Positions 31,253 to 33,012 of a DNA stretch of 33,012 bases are shown here, piece by piece. Every line of letters starts with the position of its first letter. Positions within the stretch are counted from its first letter, which is position 1. The position numbers and the translations under genes were made by a program. The stretch covers positions 1-33,012 of the forward strand of contig JAFYCE010000018.1 of assembly GCA_017539865.1 (NCBI GenBank), read 5' to 3'. This DNA is from Alphaproteobacteria bacterium (lineage in GTDB: Bacteria > Pseudomonadota > Alphaproteobacteria > CAAGCB01 > CAG-977). The notes beneath the pieces were generated by a model. It was not told the origin of the DNA, ran no database searches, and saw only the letters and a list, made by a program, of their open reading frames with translations.

Positions 31253-33012
31253 TTATTGCACGACCAACGTTCGTTCGGGCAGGTTTTGCGTTTCAAAACC
31301 GTCACCGGCGAATACGGCGTTTACTGTATGACTTCCGCGCCCGATCCGCCACAGAAAAGTACCGTCCCGTCCTCTATAGACCTCTTTTCCGTCCACGTTC
31401 CAGATAACGGACCGCCCCTCCGGCACGCAGGAAACGGAGAACGGATAGCGCTGATATTCCAAAGGGATACGGGGATCGATCGCCAGCATCACCCCGTTTT
31501 CGGGTGATGTGATTACACAATCGACGGCTTCGGGTCGATAGGTTTCCGTCACGGCCGGATCAAAGTATTCCGTCTTGCCGTCAACGGTTCTTTTTTCCAA
31601 AGCGGACGACAGTTCCAACGCCCCCGTTGTCCTGATTTTGTTCAATTCCGTAAAAATCGAGCGAAGCAACAAAGCGGATCCCGCCGCGCCGGTCACGTCG
31701 CTCATCGGTTCGTAGTTCAGATTTCCCGTCCAGACGCCGGCGACAAAGTCCCTGTTATACCCCATCGCCCAAGCGTCCCTGTATCCGGTCGACGTCCCTG
31801 TTTTCACCGCCGTCTGCACGGGAAAATTCAACACACTGTCCGTACCGAACTCCAGCTGGCGCGCCAAAGGGTCGGACAGGATATGCCCGATCAGGCTTGC
31901 CGCCGTTTCCGGCAGGACGCGCCTTCCGGCAACGGTTTCCTCCGTTTTATACGCCCTTAACGGCTTCATCATCCCGTTACCGGCCAACATCAGATAGGCT
32001 TGCGTCAGTTCGAACAAGGTCACTTCCGCATTGCCCAAAGCCAGTCCCTCGCGATAGAACTCCGCCGGCTTGTCGAAATGCGAAAAGCCCAAGTTTTTTA
32101 AAAAATCGTAATACGTTTGAACTCCGATGAACTCGATCGTTTTCAAAGCGGGAATGTTCAGCGAATTGCCCAAAGCCTGCCTTAACGTCACATCGCCGTA
32201 ATGCGTCCGGCTGTAATTTTTAAAGTGGTGAACGCCCTGCCCGACGGCTCTGGCAAACGGCGCGTCCTTGATTTTCGTCGCCGCCGTCATGCCCTTGGTC
32301 AACGCCAGTCCGTACAACAACGGCTTTTGCGCGGAAGCCGGTTGACGCGGTATCAGGACGGCGTTGATCGCTTTTGTGTCTGGATCAAGCGTTTCCGATA
32401 CCCACGCCAGAATATCCCCCGTGCGGCGTTCGGCAACCAGAACGGCGGCGTTTGAAACGTGACGGTGAGTTAAATCCTTCAGCCGCCGACGGGTCAGTTC
32501 CGCCGTCTTTTTTTGCAGAAAAGCGTCCAAAGTCGTTTCGACCGCTTTGCCGGCTTCCGGATTCAAAGAACGGACGTATTCCAGAAAATGCGGTGCTTGA
32601 ATCGTTAAAGACGGCGGGGCAAGCGTCATTTTTTCGTTCAAGGCCGCATTCAATTCCGCTTCGGTAATCAAGCCCCGATCGAAAAACAGCCGCAGCTGCC
32701 GGTCTATGGACGTATCGATTTTCTTTTTCGACCGGTAGAGATCGAACAACGTCGGCGCGCGCACCAAAACGATCAAAGCCGTCATCTCTCTGACGCTCAG
32801 CCGGTCGGGGGTTTTGGAAAAATAATACCGCGCCGCCTGCTTTATCCCGCGCCTGTTCGCCGCATAAGGGACTTGATTTAAGTAAAACTCCAGAATGTCG
32901 TTTTTCGAAAAACGCCGTTCCAGCCGCCAAGCGTCAAAAGTTTCCGACAGTTTTGAAAAAAACGTGCGCTTTCTGGGAACGATCATCCTCACGACCTGTT
33001 CGCTTAAAGAGC
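31253..33012 (-). CDS. pbpC: Penicillin-binding protein 1C (5' end outside window)
   Basis: This is a bifunctional cell-wall synthase: the C-terminal part of the glycosyltransferase domain, then a transpeptidase domain and a short C-terminal beta domain typical of PBP1C. The frame is open to the window edge, so the start, the membrane anchor and the first glycosyltransferase motifs are missing. In the visible 585 or so residues: a glycosyltransferase end segment (LERRFSKNDILEFYLNQVPY), transpeptidase SxxK (SAQK in RQPASAQKPLLYG), SxN (GNSLN), and KTGTS. The tail (about the last 90 residues, CVITSPENGVMLAIDP) is the BiPBP-C-like domain. It acts in the inner membrane facing the periplasm and is followed closely by trhP. 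Confidence 0.92.
   Translation of the reverse strand, partial: SLSEQVVRMIVPRKRTFFSKLSETFDAWRLERRFSKNDILEFYLNQVPYAANRRGIKQAARYYFSKTPDRLSVREMTALIVLVRAPTLFDLYRSKKKIDTSIDRQLRLFFDRGLITEAELNAALNEKMTLAPPSLTIQAPHFLEYVRSLNPEAGKAVETTLDAFLQKKTAELTRRRLKDLTHRHVSNAAVLVAERRTGDILAWVSETLDPDTKAINAVLIPRQPASAQKPLLYGLALTKGMTAATKIKDAPFARAVGQGVHHFKNYSRTHYGDVTLRQALGNSLNIPALKTIEFIGVQTYYDFLKNLGFSHFDKPAEFYREGLALGNAEVTLFELTQAYLMLAGNGMMKPLRAYKTEETVAGRRVLPETAASLIGHILSDPLARQLEFGTDSVLNFPVQTAVKTGTSTGYRDAWAMGYNRDFVAGVWTGNLNYEPMSDVTGAAGSALLLRSIFTELNKIRTTGALELSSALEKRTVDGKTEYFDPAVTETYRPEAVDCVITSPENGVMLAIDPRIPLEYQRYPFSVSCVPEGRSVIWNVDGKEVYRGRDGTFLWRIGRGSHTVNAVFAGDGFETQNLPERTLVVQ

Noticed and set aside
1-33012. tRNA, rRNA, CRISPR, insertion sequence or prophage
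   Set aside because: The gaps are few and short. None shows a cloverleaf ending, regular repeats, terminal inverted repeats with a transposase, or phage structural genes.

Overview
The window reads as chromosomal DNA of an alphaproteobacterium of intermediate GC content. The hisZ-purA neighbourhood, the alphaproteobacterial-style prmA and the overall codon use fit that class, and I lean towards a host-associated or uncultured lineage. That placement is inference from gene content, not from a marker-gene comparison. There are no rRNA or tRNA genes, no CRISPR array, no transposase and no phage genes, so most of the window is housekeeping DNA with a few unusual genes placed in it.

Left end (1-5174): the 3' end of a plus-strand gene, an AT-rich promoter region with a nine-C run, and an unrecognised Lys/Glu-rich protein (218-811) closed by a strong terminator. 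Converging on it are glgX (glycogen debranching) and, translationally coupled behind it, a putative HEVRH zinc peptidase. The 600-base gap upstream of glgX holds the glgX promoter, a perfect 8-base dyad, and a 51-residue lipoprotein gene with its own promoter and terminator.

5175-8409 (minus): rfbA-rfbC-rfbD-rfbB, the complete four-step pathway from glucose-1-phosphate to dTDP-L-rhamnose, with overlapping or nearly abutting genes and its own promoter and terminator. 8592-14938 (plus, divergent from rfb): a tight run of a UvrD/PcrA helicase, prmA, aminopeptidase P and trkH, ending in a 14-base convergent overlap with the next minus-strand gene.

14925-17567 (minus): a two-gene module of a membrane-anchored kinase-fold protein whose catalytic Asp is replaced (a likely pseudokinase) and a four-helix membrane protein. 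It sits only 15 bases behind the strong purA terminator. Upstream are purA, hisZ and a small CxxC protein.

20664-33012 (minus): a long co-directional run. In transcription order it is pbpC (cut by the window end), trhP/yegQ (U32), two lipoproteins, acnB, an aberrant isocitrate-dehydrogenase-like gene, gltA, a degenerate Fic protein fused to a MerR-type DNA-binding domain, and an M32 carboxypeptidase. The acnB-icd-gltA block overlaps gene to gene and would make the oxidative arm from oxaloacetate/acetyl-CoA to 2-oxoglutarate. The most interesting points are the isocitrate-dehydrogenase-like protein, which has a roughly 150-residue insertion and altered metal and cofactor residues; the dead-Fic/MerR fusion directly behind the TCA genes, which could be their regulator; and the pseudokinase/membrane-protein pair.
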